This document shows, piece by piece, positions 1 to 8,879 of a stretch of 64,000 nt of DNA. A program made the position numbers and the translations under genes. The notes below the pieces were generated by a model, which had not been told where the DNA came from, ran no database searches, and saw nothing but the letters and a program-made list of their open reading frames with translations. The first letter of the stretch is position 1. Every line of letters begins with the position of its first letter. The stretch is from the NCBI RefSeq assembly GCF_017876595.1, contig NZ_JAGIOG010000001.1, positions 2,418,001 to 2,482,000 of the forward strand, in the 5' to 3' direction. This stretch comes from Aeromicrobium fastidiosum. GTDB lineage: Bacteria > Actinomycetota > Actinomycetes > Propionibacteriales > Nocardioidaceae.

Positions 1-189
1 TCCCCACACTAACGCGGCGGGCCAGCCGGTCGCAGGCAGGTCGACAGGCGTGGTGGGTCACATGCGCGCCCCTCGACGTTCGTCCTCGGCGCAGCGGCGA
101 GACGCCAGATGTGACCGGCATCACCCTTCACCGTCACGTGCGAGTCGCCCTAGGATCGTGACGCCCTGTCGACAACCGAAGGACTTCCC

Positions 190-702
190 GTGGTGGAGCA
201 CGCCCAGATCGCCGCCCGTCTGACCTCTCCCGAAGGATTCCTCGAGCTCTGCGACGAGTCCGGCGTCATGGGAGCCAAGAAGAAGGCCAAGGCCGCCTTC
301 GAGCTGTGGAGCCAAGCCGACCAGAAGTACGTCGGCACGTACCGCGGCATCCCCGCTCCCGGTGGCAAGGGAACGGGCTTCGTCATCCGCCTGTTCTGGG
401 ACCCGACGACGACCACGCCCGACCTCGCGGCCATCGAGGCCGCGATCCACGGTGCCGTGCCCGTCGACCTGATCCAGGCCGACGAGAAGGCCACCTACAA
501 GCTGCGCGACAAGAAGCAGGGCCCGTTCTTCCACTGGCAGGGCATGAGCTCGCGGCCGCTGTCGCAGTGGTTCGGCGAGCGCTTCGGTGTCGGTGCGTGC
601 GCCACCCAGCTGTTCGACCGCTCCGACCTGACGCAGGACGTCGCGGTCGTGGCGGTCACCGGCGGCGTCGACCACCTCTGGTCGTTCACCGCACCGCAGT
701 GA
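190..702 (+). CDS. Conserved hypothetical protein, 170 aa
   Basis: I do not recognise a family. The GTG start is preceded by GAAGGA about 6 nt upstream, and a TAGGAT -10-like hexamer lies at 151-156, so the gene probably has its own promoter and a leader of about 30 nt. The product is soluble, with no signal peptide or membrane segment, and is rich in aromatic residues toward the C-terminus. Its stop overlaps the GTG of the next gene (GTGA), so the two are probably translationally coupled. The start is fairly secure; the function is unknown. Confidence 0.7.
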   Translation: MVEHAQIAARLTSPEGFLELCDESGVMGAKKKAKAAFELWSQADQKYVGTYRGIPAPGGKGTGFVIRLFWDPTTTTPDLAAIEAAIHGAVPVDLIQADEKATYKLRDKKQGPFFHWQGMSSRPLSQWFGERFGVGACATQLFDRSDLTQDVAVVAVTGGVDHLWSFTAPQ

Positions 703-1451
703 ACCCGGGCCGCGCCGCCCGCGACGTGGGCGGCTGGCTGCTCACCGCCGTCGGTGTCGTCGTCATCCTCCTCGTCACGACCGGTGACCACCGCTTCTCG
801 CGCGGCGCAGGAGCAGTCGTCGCGGTGGCTGTCGGCCTCAGCGCGCTCGCACCCGTCCTGGCCGGCATCGCCTACTTGGCCGTGCGCCGTCGCAACCGCG
901 CGACGGAGGCAGCAGTCGACGGGACATCCGTGTCGCCGAGGGCCCGAGCCGTGCAGACGTCGCTGGCCTCGGTGCTCGATCGCGTCGCCGAGTCGACCGA
1001 TGGCGCCCTGGGGATGAGCCGCGTCGTGCTCGGCGACCGCCTCGAGCTGACCGCGACGACGCTGCGCGACATCGACGACCCGTGGGAGGCGCTGCGGGTC
1101 ATGTGGTTCGTCCGTCCTTCGCAGGTGGCCGATTATCCGCAGTCGCAGCACCTGCGCAACCTCCCTGCATGGGCGCAGGACACGGTCGTGCTCCTCGACC
1201 TGCGGCGTGAGCTCCAGCTCCGCGGTGTCGGTTCGGCGCTGTCGGACGAGCCGGGCTTCTACCGCCACGGCTTCGCCCGCGTGTGCGAGGCGGCGACGCA
1301 CACCGGCAGCGCCGAGCTCGTCGACGTCCTGCTGGGTGCGCGGCGGGAGGCATCGGCCGACGTCCGGACCGCCCATCGCGAGCGTCAGAGGCTGCTCGAG
1401 CTGCTCGACGACGTCGCGGTCTGGACAGGGTTGCTCGACGGTCGCCCCTAG
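699..1451 (+). CDS. Membrane-anchored hypothetical protein, 250 aa
   Basis: The GTG start overlaps the stop of the upstream gene (GTGA). Two hydrophobic segments at about residues 12-28 and 35-56 form an N-terminal hairpin, followed by a run of Arg and a cytoplasmic-looking domain of about 190 residues. The C-terminal part is helical and charged, with an RERQRLLELLDD segment. No catalytic motif is recognised. The open frame extends further upstream, but that part is antisense-like shadow inside the previous gene, so the overlap start is preferred. Confidence 0.65.
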   Translation: MNPGRAARDVGGWLLTAVGVVVILLVTTGDHRFSRGAGAVVAVAVGLSALAPVLAGIAYLAVRRRNRATEAAVDGTSVSPRARAVQTSLASVLDRVAESTDGALGMSRVVLGDRLELTATTLRDIDDPWEALRVMWFVRPSQVADYPQSQHLRNLPAWAQDTVVLLDLRRELQLRGVGSALSDEPGFYRHGFARVCEAATHTGSAELVDVLLGARREASADVRTAHRERQRLLELLDDVAVWTGLLDGRP

Positions 1452-1545
1452 GCGTACGCGGCAGGGCCGGCAACGACCGGCGTCGTAGGATGGCGCGACG
1501 GCGACGTGTCCGCCCGGGATGCCGGTGGACGTGAGGGGGGGCACG

Positions 1546-1992
1546 ATGTTCGGTTCGAAGAATTCGAAGAAGAAGATCGACGACCTGATGGCGCAGCTCA
1601 GGCCGGACCTGAGTCGGGAGTCGCTCGGCGTCGGCCCCGACTTTCCGGGCGTCGCCCCGAATCCGCTCCTGAGCAGGGACGCGTCGAGACGTGCCGCGGA
1701 GCTGCGCGCCGGCTCGCTCGCGCTCGGCGTCCTCGTCGACTGGCGAGAGGTCAACAGCAATCCACGTGTCGTCCTGATGCTCGACGTCGAGACCGCCGAT
1801 GGCGTCTCCTTCCGCGGCATCGCCGACGAGAGCCTGACGATCACCGAGCTCACCCGGCTGGCCGCGGGCCAGACGATGCCCGTGCGCTACCGGCCTGCCG
1901 TCATGGATCACTGCGTCGCCCTCGCCCGGGACGCGGACCCCATCGAGGTGCAGCAGCTGTCCGACAGGATCGCGAGCCGCAGGCAGAGCTAG
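1546..1992 (+). CDS. Hypothetical protein, 148 aa
   Basis: The ATG at 1546 is chosen because a run of seven G (GAGGGGGGG) lies just upstream as ribosome binding site; an in-frame ATG at 1519 lacks one. A TAGGAT hexamer near 1487 may be the -10 element. The N-terminus is Lys-rich (MFGSKNSKKK), and the remainder looks like a small beta-rich domain resembling SHOCT/DUF-type regulators of unknown role. Its last bases overlap by 4 nt the stop of the convergent gene on the other strand. Confidence 0.6.
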   Translation: MFGSKNSKKKIDDLMAQLRPDLSRESLGVGPDFPGVAPNPLLSRDASRRAAELRAGSLALGVLVDWREVNSNPRVVLMLDVETADGVSFRGIADESLTITELTRLAAGQTMPVRYRPAVMDHCVALARDADPIEVQQLSDRIASRRQS

Positions 1993-3032
1993 TCGACGAG
2001 GCGCAGCTCGGGCTCGAGGCCGACGAACCGTCCGAACGCCGCGGCCTCGCCCTCGAGTCCTCGGCGCAGGCGGGCGGTCACCGGCACCGTCGGCCGCACG
2101 GTGACCACGACCCGGCGAGCAGCGAGGGTGCGGGTCCACGACCCGGCCAGGCATCCGTCGACGAACAGCAGACCGGTGGCCCGCATGACCTCATCGGTCG
2201 AGGTCGCGATGAGCGCGTAGTCGTCGGCGTCGCGGGCGTACGACACGTACTCGTCGAAGTTGGAGAGCAGCATGACCGGCGGCACCTCGGCCGGCACCGG
2301 CTCGTCGAGCGTCCAGCGCTCCGTGCCGTCGACGACGACGGGTGACAGCTCGCCCAGCACGATCGCCCGTCGGCTGTCGGTCAGGGTCAGGCTCGTCCAC
2401 CATGCGAGGTCCTTGTCACGCACGGGGCCGTGGCCGCGGGCGTACCGCCGGGCCACCTCGGCGAGCATCTCGTCACGGGTCAGCCCGACGGGACGAGGCG
2501 CGAGCAGGCGGTAGGTGTGCTGCTTGCCCCGGACAGGGCCATTGGCGACGAGGGTCTCGATCTCGGCGGCCATCATGACGTGCGCGACGGCCTGGCCGGG
2601 CAGCCCGAGACCCGCCTCGTCCAGCACCGTCGCCAGCTCGGCCCGCGTGAGCGTCGCGCCGTCGGACAGCGCCTCGACGACCAGCTCGACACCTCGCTCG
2701 ACGACGTCGTCCGTCAGGCCGATCGTGCGATTCGTCGACTGGATCAGTCGGCGGACGCGCGGCGCGGTCAGCGCCTGCAGCCAGTGGACGTCGTCGGCTG
2801 CGACGAGGTGCCAGGTGGGGCGCAGCACATGGGTGCGGACGACCTCGCCGCCGCCGAACGCCTGCTGCAGGTCGGCCAGCGTGGCGGCCTGCAGCCGCCG
2901 GGACACGCCCCACAGCGCCATGTCGTGCAGCTGCGACTGCACGCACCCGAGGTGACGCACGACGTCGACCAGTGCGTCGAACCTCGGCGCGTCGAGCGCC
3001 TGGGCGTGCAAGCGTCCGGTGACGGGCCTCAT
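1989..3032 (-). CDS. Winged-helix DNA-binding protein, AlkZ/YcaQ-like (HTH_42)
   Basis: The 347-residue protein fits the HTH_42 (AlkZ/YcaQ) superfamily. It has a VQSQ motif near residue 32, the position of the QxQ/QxD catalytic signature of these glycosylases, and an LRPTWHLV motif near residue 71 that is typical of the family. Characterised members (Streptomyces AlkZ, E. coli YcaQ) are DNA glycosylases that unhook interstrand crosslinks or alkylated bases; many actinobacterial paralogues are untested. It lies 15 nt downstream of the glycosidase gene on the same strand and may be read through from it. Confidence 0.75.
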   Translation of the reverse strand: MRPVTGRLHAQALDAPRFDALVDVVRHLGCVQSQLHDMALWGVSRRLQAATLADLQQAFGGGEVVRTHVLRPTWHLVAADDVHWLQALTAPRVRRLIQSTNRTIGLTDDVVERGVELVVEALSDGATLTRAELATVLDEAGLGLPGQAVAHVMMAAEIETLVANGPVRGKQHTYRLLAPRPVGLTRDEMLAEVARRYARGHGPVRDKDLAWWTSLTLTDSRRAIVLGELSPVVVDGTERWTLDEPVPAEVPPVMLLSNFDEYVSYARDADDYALIATSTDEVMRATGLLFVDGCLAGSWTRTLAARRVVVTVRPTVPVTARLRRGLEGEAAAFGRFVGLEPELRLVD

Positions 3033-3047
3033 CGCGCGCCGGTCACG

Positions 3048-4643
3048 TCAGTCGGTGCCCTCCGCGGCGACCTTCGCCGCCAGCCGCAGCTCGGCATCGG
3101 TGAGCTGCCGCCACGGCGACGGCTCGTTCTGCGTCGACCGAGCGTCAGGGCTGGTGCCGGCGGAGTACCACTTCGCGACGAACGGGGTGCCCTTCAGCAT
3201 GACGCGCTCGCCCTTGCGGTACGCGACGTCCTGGTCCCATGCGGGGTAGGTGCCGACGGGCAGCACGGGCAGCACGATCGGCTTCTCGCCCGGCAGGACC
3301 GGACCGATGAGCCGCCACGGGGAAGCGCTCTCGTCGACCACCGGGTCGTCCGGCACGTCGCCGAGCGACCACCACTTCGCGACGTAGGCGTTGCGGTGCC
3401 ACACGACCCGTGTGCCCTCGACGTACGTCTCGTCCTGCGCCCAGATGGGGTACGGGCTCGTGCTCGGGTCGTCGGCGAGCGGCATGTCGGCACCGTCACG
3501 ACCGCCGGTGGGCTTGCCGGTGGGCGTGGCGGTCGGGGCGACCTCGGTCTTGTCGGGCGTGCCCGTCATGGTGCCGCGCAGCAGCGTCGCGAAAGAGTCG
3601 GACCCCTGGTTGACGCCGCTGCAGGAGTTGGACACCACCGTGAGGTCGGGGTAGTTGGCACCGCAGGTGCGATCGCGGTTGAGCGACCACATCGACATGC
3701 GCCCGAGCCCCTTCTCGGCGGCGAACGCGCTGAGTCGGCGGGCAGCGGCGATCGAGAAGATCTCGCCCGGGACGTCGTTCTGGCCGACCATCGGCGTCGC
3801 GCCCATGCGGCGCCACAGGGTCGCCGAGCCGACGTCCTGACCTGCCCGGGCGTAGACCTGGCTGAGCTGCCGGTGGGTCGCGGTCAGCGCGGCGGTCGAC
3901 GCATCGAGCATCGACTGGCCCTTGGCGCGGCTGGCGCCGTAGTCCATCGTCATGACGTTGACGCCCGACAGGTCGACCTTCTGCTCGAGCATCGCCGCGA
4001 CGACCTGGCGACCCTCGGTCGACAGCCCTTCCGGCGACACGGGCAGCGTCAGCCAGACCCGCAGGTTCTTGCCGGCCTTGGCCCGCTCCACCTGGAGCGC
4101 CTTCATCGCCACCGCGCGCCGGGTCGTGGCCGTGGTGTCGCCGAGCTGGGCGCCCTCGATGTCGAGATCGATCGTCCGCAGGTCGTAGCGCTCGACCACC
4201 GACCGGTACGCATCCACCAGCGCGGCCGGATCGGTGCACGTGGTCGACAGCTCGGAGTTCACCGCACCGCCGAACGACACCACGACGCTGCCGCCCTGCT
4301 GGCGCAGTCGGGCGATGCGTCGGTCGAGGTCGAGATCGTCCGACGCGGCGTCGAGCGAGTAGGCACCGCCCCAGGCGGGCTCGCAGGTGCTGGTCTGGCT
4401 GGCCACGACGAACGACAGCACGATGTCGCGGTCGGCCTTCGTCGTCGGCTGCTCGAACTCGTAGAGCGGGGTCACGGTCGCATCGACGTACGCGGCATAC
4501 CAGGCGGCACCGTTGGAGCTGGCGGCCTGCGCGTCCTGCACGTAGCGCCAGCTGGACGTTCCGGCATAGGTCAGGCCCGCGATGACCGTCACGAGGACGG
4601 CCAGTCGGGGAAGGGACAGTCGTCGTCCGTCGAATCGGCCCAC
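3048..4643 (-). CDS. Secreted/anchored family 18 glycoside hydrolase with two C-terminal chitin-binding-like modules
   Basis: A 531-residue protein with an N-terminal hydrophobic segment at about residues 12-28 (signal or anchor). The GH18 barrel follows, with a SFGG strand and the catalytic DxDxE signature in TIDLDIEGAQL near residue 155; MTMDYG and a terminal W-S-L-N strand also fit. After a Thr/Pro linker come two repeats beginning YPIWAQDETY and YPAWDQDVAY, each ending in AKWWS/AKWYS, typical of CBM5/12 chitin-binding modules. The GTG start has GAGGAG about 8 nt upstream. The gene is divergent from a processive glycosyltransferase, which suggests that this enzyme trims or releases that polymer. 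Confidence 0.8.
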   Translation of the reverse strand: MGRFDGRRLSLPRLAVLVTVIAGLTYAGTSSWRYVQDAQAASSNGAAWYAAYVDATVTPLYEFEQPTTKADRDIVLSFVVASQTSTCEPAWGGAYSLDAASDDLDLDRRIARLRQQGGSVVVSFGGAVNSELSTTCTDPAALVDAYRSVVERYDLRTIDLDIEGAQLGDTTATTRRAVAMKALQVERAKAGKNLRVWLTLPVSPEGLSTEGRQVVAAMLEQKVDLSGVNVMTMDYGASRAKGQSMLDASTAALTATHRQLSQVYARAGQDVGSATLWRRMGATPMVGQNDVPGEIFSIAAARRLSAFAAEKGLGRMSMWSLNRDRTCGANYPDLTVVSNSCSGVNQGSDSFATLLRGTMTGTPDKTEVAPTATPTGKPTGGRDGADMPLADDPSTSPYPIWAQDETYVEGTRVVWHRNAYVAKWWSLGDVPDDPVVDESASPWRLIGPVLPGEKPIVLPVLPVGTYPAWDQDVAYRKGERVMLKGTPFVAKWYSAGTSPDARSTQNEPSPWRQLTDAELRLAAKVAAEGTD

Positions 4644-4766
4644 CGGCCACGCTCCTCAGCACTGCTCCCCGAACACCCCCATGGTGACACCCCGTCCGGG
4701 GCCGTGAGCGAGTGGGACCTGTCGATGGCTACTGTGGCCGCGGGGGTTCACGAGGGAGAAGTAGGC

Positions 4767-7067
4767 GTGCGGCTCAGGCTCAGGCGCAAGGTGACAGGGA
4801 CGGAACCGAAGACCCGGAGGCAGTGGGGTGCCGAACGGCGGTCGGAGCCGTTGTCGATCATCCATCCGGTGCCGAGCAGCTCCAAGATCACGCGCGGACG
4901 CATCGGCATCGTCGTCACGATCCTGGCGTGGATCGGCTACGTCGTGTCGACCATCATCCGCCAGTTCATCGACTACGGCGGCAGCTTCCGGTTCACGATG
5001 GAGGCCCTGTCGTACCTCGTCGTCGTGACGTTCCTGACGTTCTCGGCGCTGATGTACCTCGTGGCCAGGCAGGGCGCGCTGATCCGCTTCCGCGACCACG
5101 ACCGCGCGCCCCGAGGGATGCTCGACCGGCACTTCGCCGACACCCGCAGCGAGCGCCTGACGGTGCTCATCCCGTCGTACGCCGAGGAGCCCGACGTCGT
5201 CCGGCTGACGCTGTGGAGCGCGGCGCTGCAGGAGTACCCCTATCTCGACCTGGTGCTGCTGATCGACGACCCGCCGACGCCGAGCGACCCCGACGTGCTC
5301 GCCAAGCTCGAGGCCACGCGCCGGCTGGCCCCCGACATCGAGGAGGCCCTGAGGGCACCCCGCGAGCGGTTCCGGACGTCGCTCGACAAGGCCTCCAAGC
5401 GCCTCGCCACCCGAGGCGTCGACCGCCGGGCGGTGACGACCTTGCTGGCCGACTATCGGGCAGCGGTGACGTGGTTGGAGGACATGGCCGCCGCCGAGGA
5501 GGTCGTCGACCACGTCAGCGAGTTCTTCGTCGACCAGGTCCTGTTCGGGCTGGCCAACGAGCTCAACCTCACCGCGATCGCCCTGCAGGCCGCGCTCGAC
5601 CAGGGCGGCCTGCCTGACGCGGACCGGGTCGAGGAGCTGCACCGCCGTCTGGCCTGGACCTTCCGGGCCGATCTCTCCAGCTTCGAGCGCAAGCGGTACG
5701 CATCGTTGTCGAACGAGGCCAACAAGGCCATGAACGTCAACTCATACCTCGGCCTGATGGGCCACGTGTGGCGACCCAACCGGACCGCGGCGGGCCTGAT
5801 GCTCGACAAGGTCGAGGAGGCGGCACCGGGTGACGTCGACATCCCCGACTCCGGCTACGTCCTGACGCTCGACGCCGACTCGCAGCTGCTGCGCGACTAC
5901 TGCATGCGCCTCGTGTACTACCTCGAGCAGACCGAGAACCAGCACGTCGCGATCATCCAGACGCCGTACTCGTCGTTCCGCGGCGCGCCGACCCGCATCG
6001 AGCGGATCGCGGGGGCGTCGACCGATCTGCAGCACATCCTCCACCAGGGCAAGACGCATCACAACGCGACGTTCTGGGTGGGCGCCAACGCCGTCATCCG
6101 CAAGCGGGCGCTCGAGGACATCGTCGAGGTCGAGAACGTCGGCGGCTACGAGATCAAGACCTACATCCAGGACCGCACCGTCATCGAGGACACCGAGTCG
6201 AGCATCGACATCGGCACCGCGGGATGGTCGCTGGTCAACTATCCCGAGCGGCTGAGCTACAGCGCGACGCCGCCCGACTTCGGGTCGCTCGTCGTGCAGC
6301 GCCGGCGCTGGGCCAACGGCGGTCTGCTGATCATGCCGAAGCTCTGGCGGCAGGTGCGCCAGCGTCGCCACAGCCGCGAGCGGGTGCACCTGACCGAGCT
6401 CGCGCTGCGGGTCAACTACATGGGCTCGATCGCGTGGGCCAGCTTCGGGCTGATGTTCCTGCTGTTCTACCCCTACGACAGCCGGCTCCTGAGCCCGCTG
6501 GTGCTGGTGGCGGCGCTCCCGTACTTCTTGGCGATGGGCAGCGACCTGCGGGCCTGCGGCCACCGGTTCTCCGACATCTTCCGCATCTACGGGTTCAACC
6601 TGGTGCTGCTGCCGGTCAACCTCGCGGGCGTGCTGAAGTCGATCCAACAGGCGTTCACGGGCGAGAAGATCCCGTTCGCCCGCACGCCCAAGGTGCGCAA
6701 CCGCACGGCCGCGCCGGCCCTGCACGTGCTGGTGCCCTACCTGATCGTCGGGTTCTCGATCCTGACGGCGTACCGCGACTTCAATCACCAGAACTGGGGC
6801 AACTTCGGCTTCGCGGTGTTCAACGCGGTGCTGGCCGGCACGGCGATCCGCGCCTACATCGGCGTCCGGGCCTCGCTGGTCGACATGGGCCTCGGCGTCG
6901 TCAACTGGCTGTTCGTCGAGCGTCGTCCCCAGAAGGTCGAGGCCCCACCGCCGACCGACACCGCGATCGACTGGGCGTCGATCCTCTACTACGGCGACCG
7001 CCGGCTGGCCCGCGACCTGAGGCGGCGCGACGACCGGCGACGGAGGCTGCGCAGCGCACCTCGCTAG
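4767..7067 (+). CDS. Processive family 2 glycosyltransferase (cellulose/chitin synthase-like membrane protein)
   Basis: A 766-residue membrane glycosyltransferase. Two membrane segments at about residues 50-105 precede a GT-A domain with VLIPSYAEEPD (~132), LLIDD (~163), TLDADSQL (~366), IEDTES (~471) and QRRRW (~510), the D/DxD/TED/QxxRW set of processive GT2 enzymes. Several membrane segments follow. About 195 residues of charged helix lie between LLIDD and DAD, much longer than usual. The GTG at 4767 has GGGAG upstream. The open frame runs much further upstream, but that part is antisense to the glycosidase and is not coding. The polymer made is unknown. Confidence 0.8.
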   Translation: MRLRLRRKVTGTEPKTRRQWGAERRSEPLSIIHPVPSSSKITRGRIGIVVTILAWIGYVVSTIIRQFIDYGGSFRFTMEALSYLVVVTFLTFSALMYLVARQGALIRFRDHDRAPRGMLDRHFADTRSERLTVLIPSYAEEPDVVRLTLWSAALQEYPYLDLVLLIDDPPTPSDPDVLAKLEATRRLAPDIEEALRAPRERFRTSLDKASKRLATRGVDRRAVTTLLADYRAAVTWLEDMAAAEEVVDHVSEFFVDQVLFGLANELNLTAIALQAALDQGGLPDADRVEELHRRLAWTFRADLSSFERKRYASLSNEANKAMNVNSYLGLMGHVWRPNRTAAGLMLDKVEEAAPGDVDIPDSGYVLTLDADSQLLRDYCMRLVYYLEQTENQHVAIIQTPYSSFRGAPTRIERIAGASTDLQHILHQGKTHHNATFWVGANAVIRKRALEDIVEVENVGGYEIKTYIQDRTVIEDTESSIDIGTAGWSLVNYPERLSYSATPPDFGSLVVQRRRWANGGLLIMPKLWRQVRQRRHSRERVHLTELALRVNYMGSIAWASFGLMFLLFYPYDSRLLSPLVLVAALPYFLAMGSDLRACGHRFSDIFRIYGFNLVLLPVNLAGVLKSIQQAFTGEKIPFARTPKVRNRTAAPALHVLVPYLIVGFSILTAYRDFNHQNWGNFGFAVFNAVLAGTAIRAYIGVRASLVDMGLGVVNWLFVERRPQKVEAPPPTDTAIDWASILYYGDRRLARDLRRRDDRRRRLRSAPR

Positions 7068-7077
7068 CCCCCCAGAT

Positions 7078-7128
7078 GTGTGACGATCCGCCCCGGTGCT
7101 CCGTCGGGAGCGGGGCGGATCGTCACAC
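7078..7128. terminator. Strong bidirectional terminator hairpin
   Basis: An 18-bp perfect inverted repeat (7078-7095 with 7111-7128, 15-nt loop) sits between the convergent glycosyltransferase and OsmC genes. Confidence 0.85.
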
Positions 7129-7148
7129 TTCTCGGGGACGGATGAGGG

Positions 7149-7598
7149 CTACGCGCTCTCGAGCGTCGCGTCGAGCGTGATCTCGGGGACGGACGCCAGT
7201 GCCTTGCTCAGCGGGCAGCTGACCTTGGCTGCCTCGGCGGCCTCGAGGAACCCGGCCTCGTCGATGCCCTCGACCTCACCGCGGACGGTCAGGGCGATCT
7301 TGTGGATCTTGAAGCCCTGGTCGTCCGGGTCCTCGCCGAGGGTGACCTTGGCCGTCGTCTCGATCGAGACGGGCGTGGCGCCCTTCTGGCCGAGGATGGC
7401 CGTGAGCTGCATCGTGTAGCACGACGAGTGGGCAGCACCCAGCAGCTCCTCGGGGTTGGTCGCGCCCCCGCCGTCGTCGGACGAGCGCTTCTTGAACGAC
7501 ATCTCGAACGTGCCGAGACCGGAGTCGGTGAGCTCGACCTGTCCGGAGCCGTCCTCGAAGCCGCCGTCCCAGGCGGTGCGTGCAGTGCGTGTGGGCAT
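7149..7598 (-). CDS. OsmC-family peroxiredoxin
   Basis: A 149-residue OsmC/Ohr-superfamily protein, which reduces organic hydroperoxides. The two redox Cys are present in SSCYTM (~59) and VSCPLSKA (~126). The N-terminal TAWDGGFEDGSG and the spacing fit the OsmC branch (osmotically induced; 1-Cys activated by the second Cys) more than Ohr. The ATG at 7598 is preceded by GAGAGG. A TAGCGT hexamer further upstream on the minus strand could be the -10. The shared hairpin at 7078-7128 terminates it. Confidence 0.85.
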   Translation of the reverse strand: MPTRTARTAWDGGFEDGSGQVELTDSGLGTFEMSFKKRSSDDGGGATNPEELLGAAHSSCYTMQLTAILGQKGATPVSIETTAKVTLGEDPDDQGFKIHKIALTVRGEVEGIDEAGFLEAAEAAKVSCPLSKALASVPEITLDATLESA

Positions 7599-7666
7599 GC
7601 TGTGAACCTCTCGTCGGTGTGTGCCATCGACGCTACTGCCGACCCCGCGACACGCAACCGGGTTCG

Positions 7667-8806
7667 TCAGACGGCGACGTGCGGGAAGTCGCCCGACCGC
7701 TTCTGGAAGGCCAGGATGTCGGGGTTCTGGACGACGCCCTGGCGGATCTCGATCGAGCGCCGGACCGTCTCGTCGGCGTCCCACGAGTCCGGTCCCGCCA
7801 GCACCTTGCCGAGGTAGGGCAGCAGCGCCTGGCTGATCTCCCACGTCGCGGAGTTCCACAGGTACGACGGGCTGTGGTCGACCGCGTAGTACGTCACGCC
7901 GTGGCCCACCGTGAACGTCGGGTCGTCGAACGTCGTGGGGCGCGCCCACTCGAAGCCCATTCCCTCGTCGCACGAGACGTCGACGATGACGGTGCCGGGT
8001 GCGAGGGTCGGCAAGTCGACGTCCATCAGGAACGAGACGGGGGAGTTGGGGTCCTGCAGGACGCAGTTGACGATGACGTCGTGCTCGGCCAGCAGCGCCG
8101 GCAGCGGCACCCACTCCTGGTCTACCAGCGCGCGGCTCTCGGCGGGGGAGTCGGCCGGGTCGAAGTGCACGATGCGGGCGGAGTGGATGGGCGCGCTGAC
8201 GGCCGCGACGCCGCGCTGCGTGAAGATGTCGACGTCGTGGATGCCGTGCGACGTCAGCGCCGTGACGGCGCCGCGGGCGGTCGCGCCGAAGCCGATGACG
8301 GCGGCCGTGAGCCGGCGACCGTAGGTGCCGGTCAGCCCGGCCAGCGACATCGCGTGCAGCACCGAGCCGTACCCCGCGAGCTCGTTGTTCTTGTGGAACA
8401 CGTGCAGCAGGAAGCTGCCGTCGCCGCCCCAGTGGTTCATGGCCTCCCACGCGACCAGCGTGAGGCGGCGGTCGATCGCGACCTGGGTCAGTGCGGCGTC
8501 CTGCACGCAGTGCGGCCAGCCCCACAGGATCTGTCCCTCGCGCAGCTCGCGCAGGTCGTCGGCGTTGGGCTTGGTCAGCAGGATGACGTCGCAGCGCGCG
8601 ATGAGCTCGGCACGCGTCAGCAGTCCGCCGACCAGAGGACGCAGCTCGTCGTCGGTCACGCCGAAGCTCTCGCCGTACCCCTCTTCGAGGAACACGTGCG
8701 GCCGCACGTCGTCGCTCAGGCGGTCGAGGTGGCGGGGGTGGAGCGGCAGCCGTCGCTCGTTCTCCTTGGCCGTGTGGGCGATGACTCCGAGGTCGAGCAG
8801 GTCCAT
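7667..8806 (-). CDS. Alanine dehydrogenase/PNT-family enzyme, probably N5-(carboxyethyl)ornithine synthase-like
   Basis: A 379-residue NAD(P)-dependent enzyme of the alanine dehydrogenase/transhydrogenase N-terminal superfamily. The N-terminus (GVIAHTAKENERRLPLHP) resembles N5-(carboxyethyl)ornithine synthase, which condenses pyruvate with an amino-acid side-chain amine. A Rossmann motif VIGFGATARGA lies near residue 175. The ATG at 8806 has GGAGCTTCC just upstream. The exact substrate cannot be read from the sequence; a saccharopine- or opine-type reaction is the main alternative. Confidence 0.6.
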   Translation of the reverse strand: MDLLDLGVIAHTAKENERRLPLHPRHLDRLSDDVRPHVFLEEGYGESFGVTDDELRPLVGGLLTRAELIARCDVILLTKPNADDLRELREGQILWGWPHCVQDAALTQVAIDRRLTLVAWEAMNHWGGDGSFLLHVFHKNNELAGYGSVLHAMSLAGLTGTYGRRLTAAVIGFGATARGAVTALTSHGIHDVDIFTQRGVAAVSAPIHSARIVHFDPADSPAESRALVDQEWVPLPALLAEHDVIVNCVLQDPNSPVSFLMDVDLPTLAPGTVIVDVSCDEGMGFEWARPTTFDDPTFTVGHGVTYYAVDHSPSYLWNSATWEISQALLPYLGKVLAGPDSWDADETVRRSIEIRQGVVQNPDILAFQKRSGDFPHVAV

Positions 8807-8879
8807 GGAAGCTCCGTGCTGGGTGTTTCCGCAGAGGGTCCGCTGCTCGGCCAAGCCGGTCCGAAGGACTGCTGTGAGG

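Noticed and set aside
2430-4766. Open frame of about 780 codons preceding the glycosyltransferase GTG
   Set aside because: It is antisense to the winged-helix and GH18 genes, has Arg/His-rich shadow composition, and no binding site; the GTG at 4767 with GGGAG is the sensible start.
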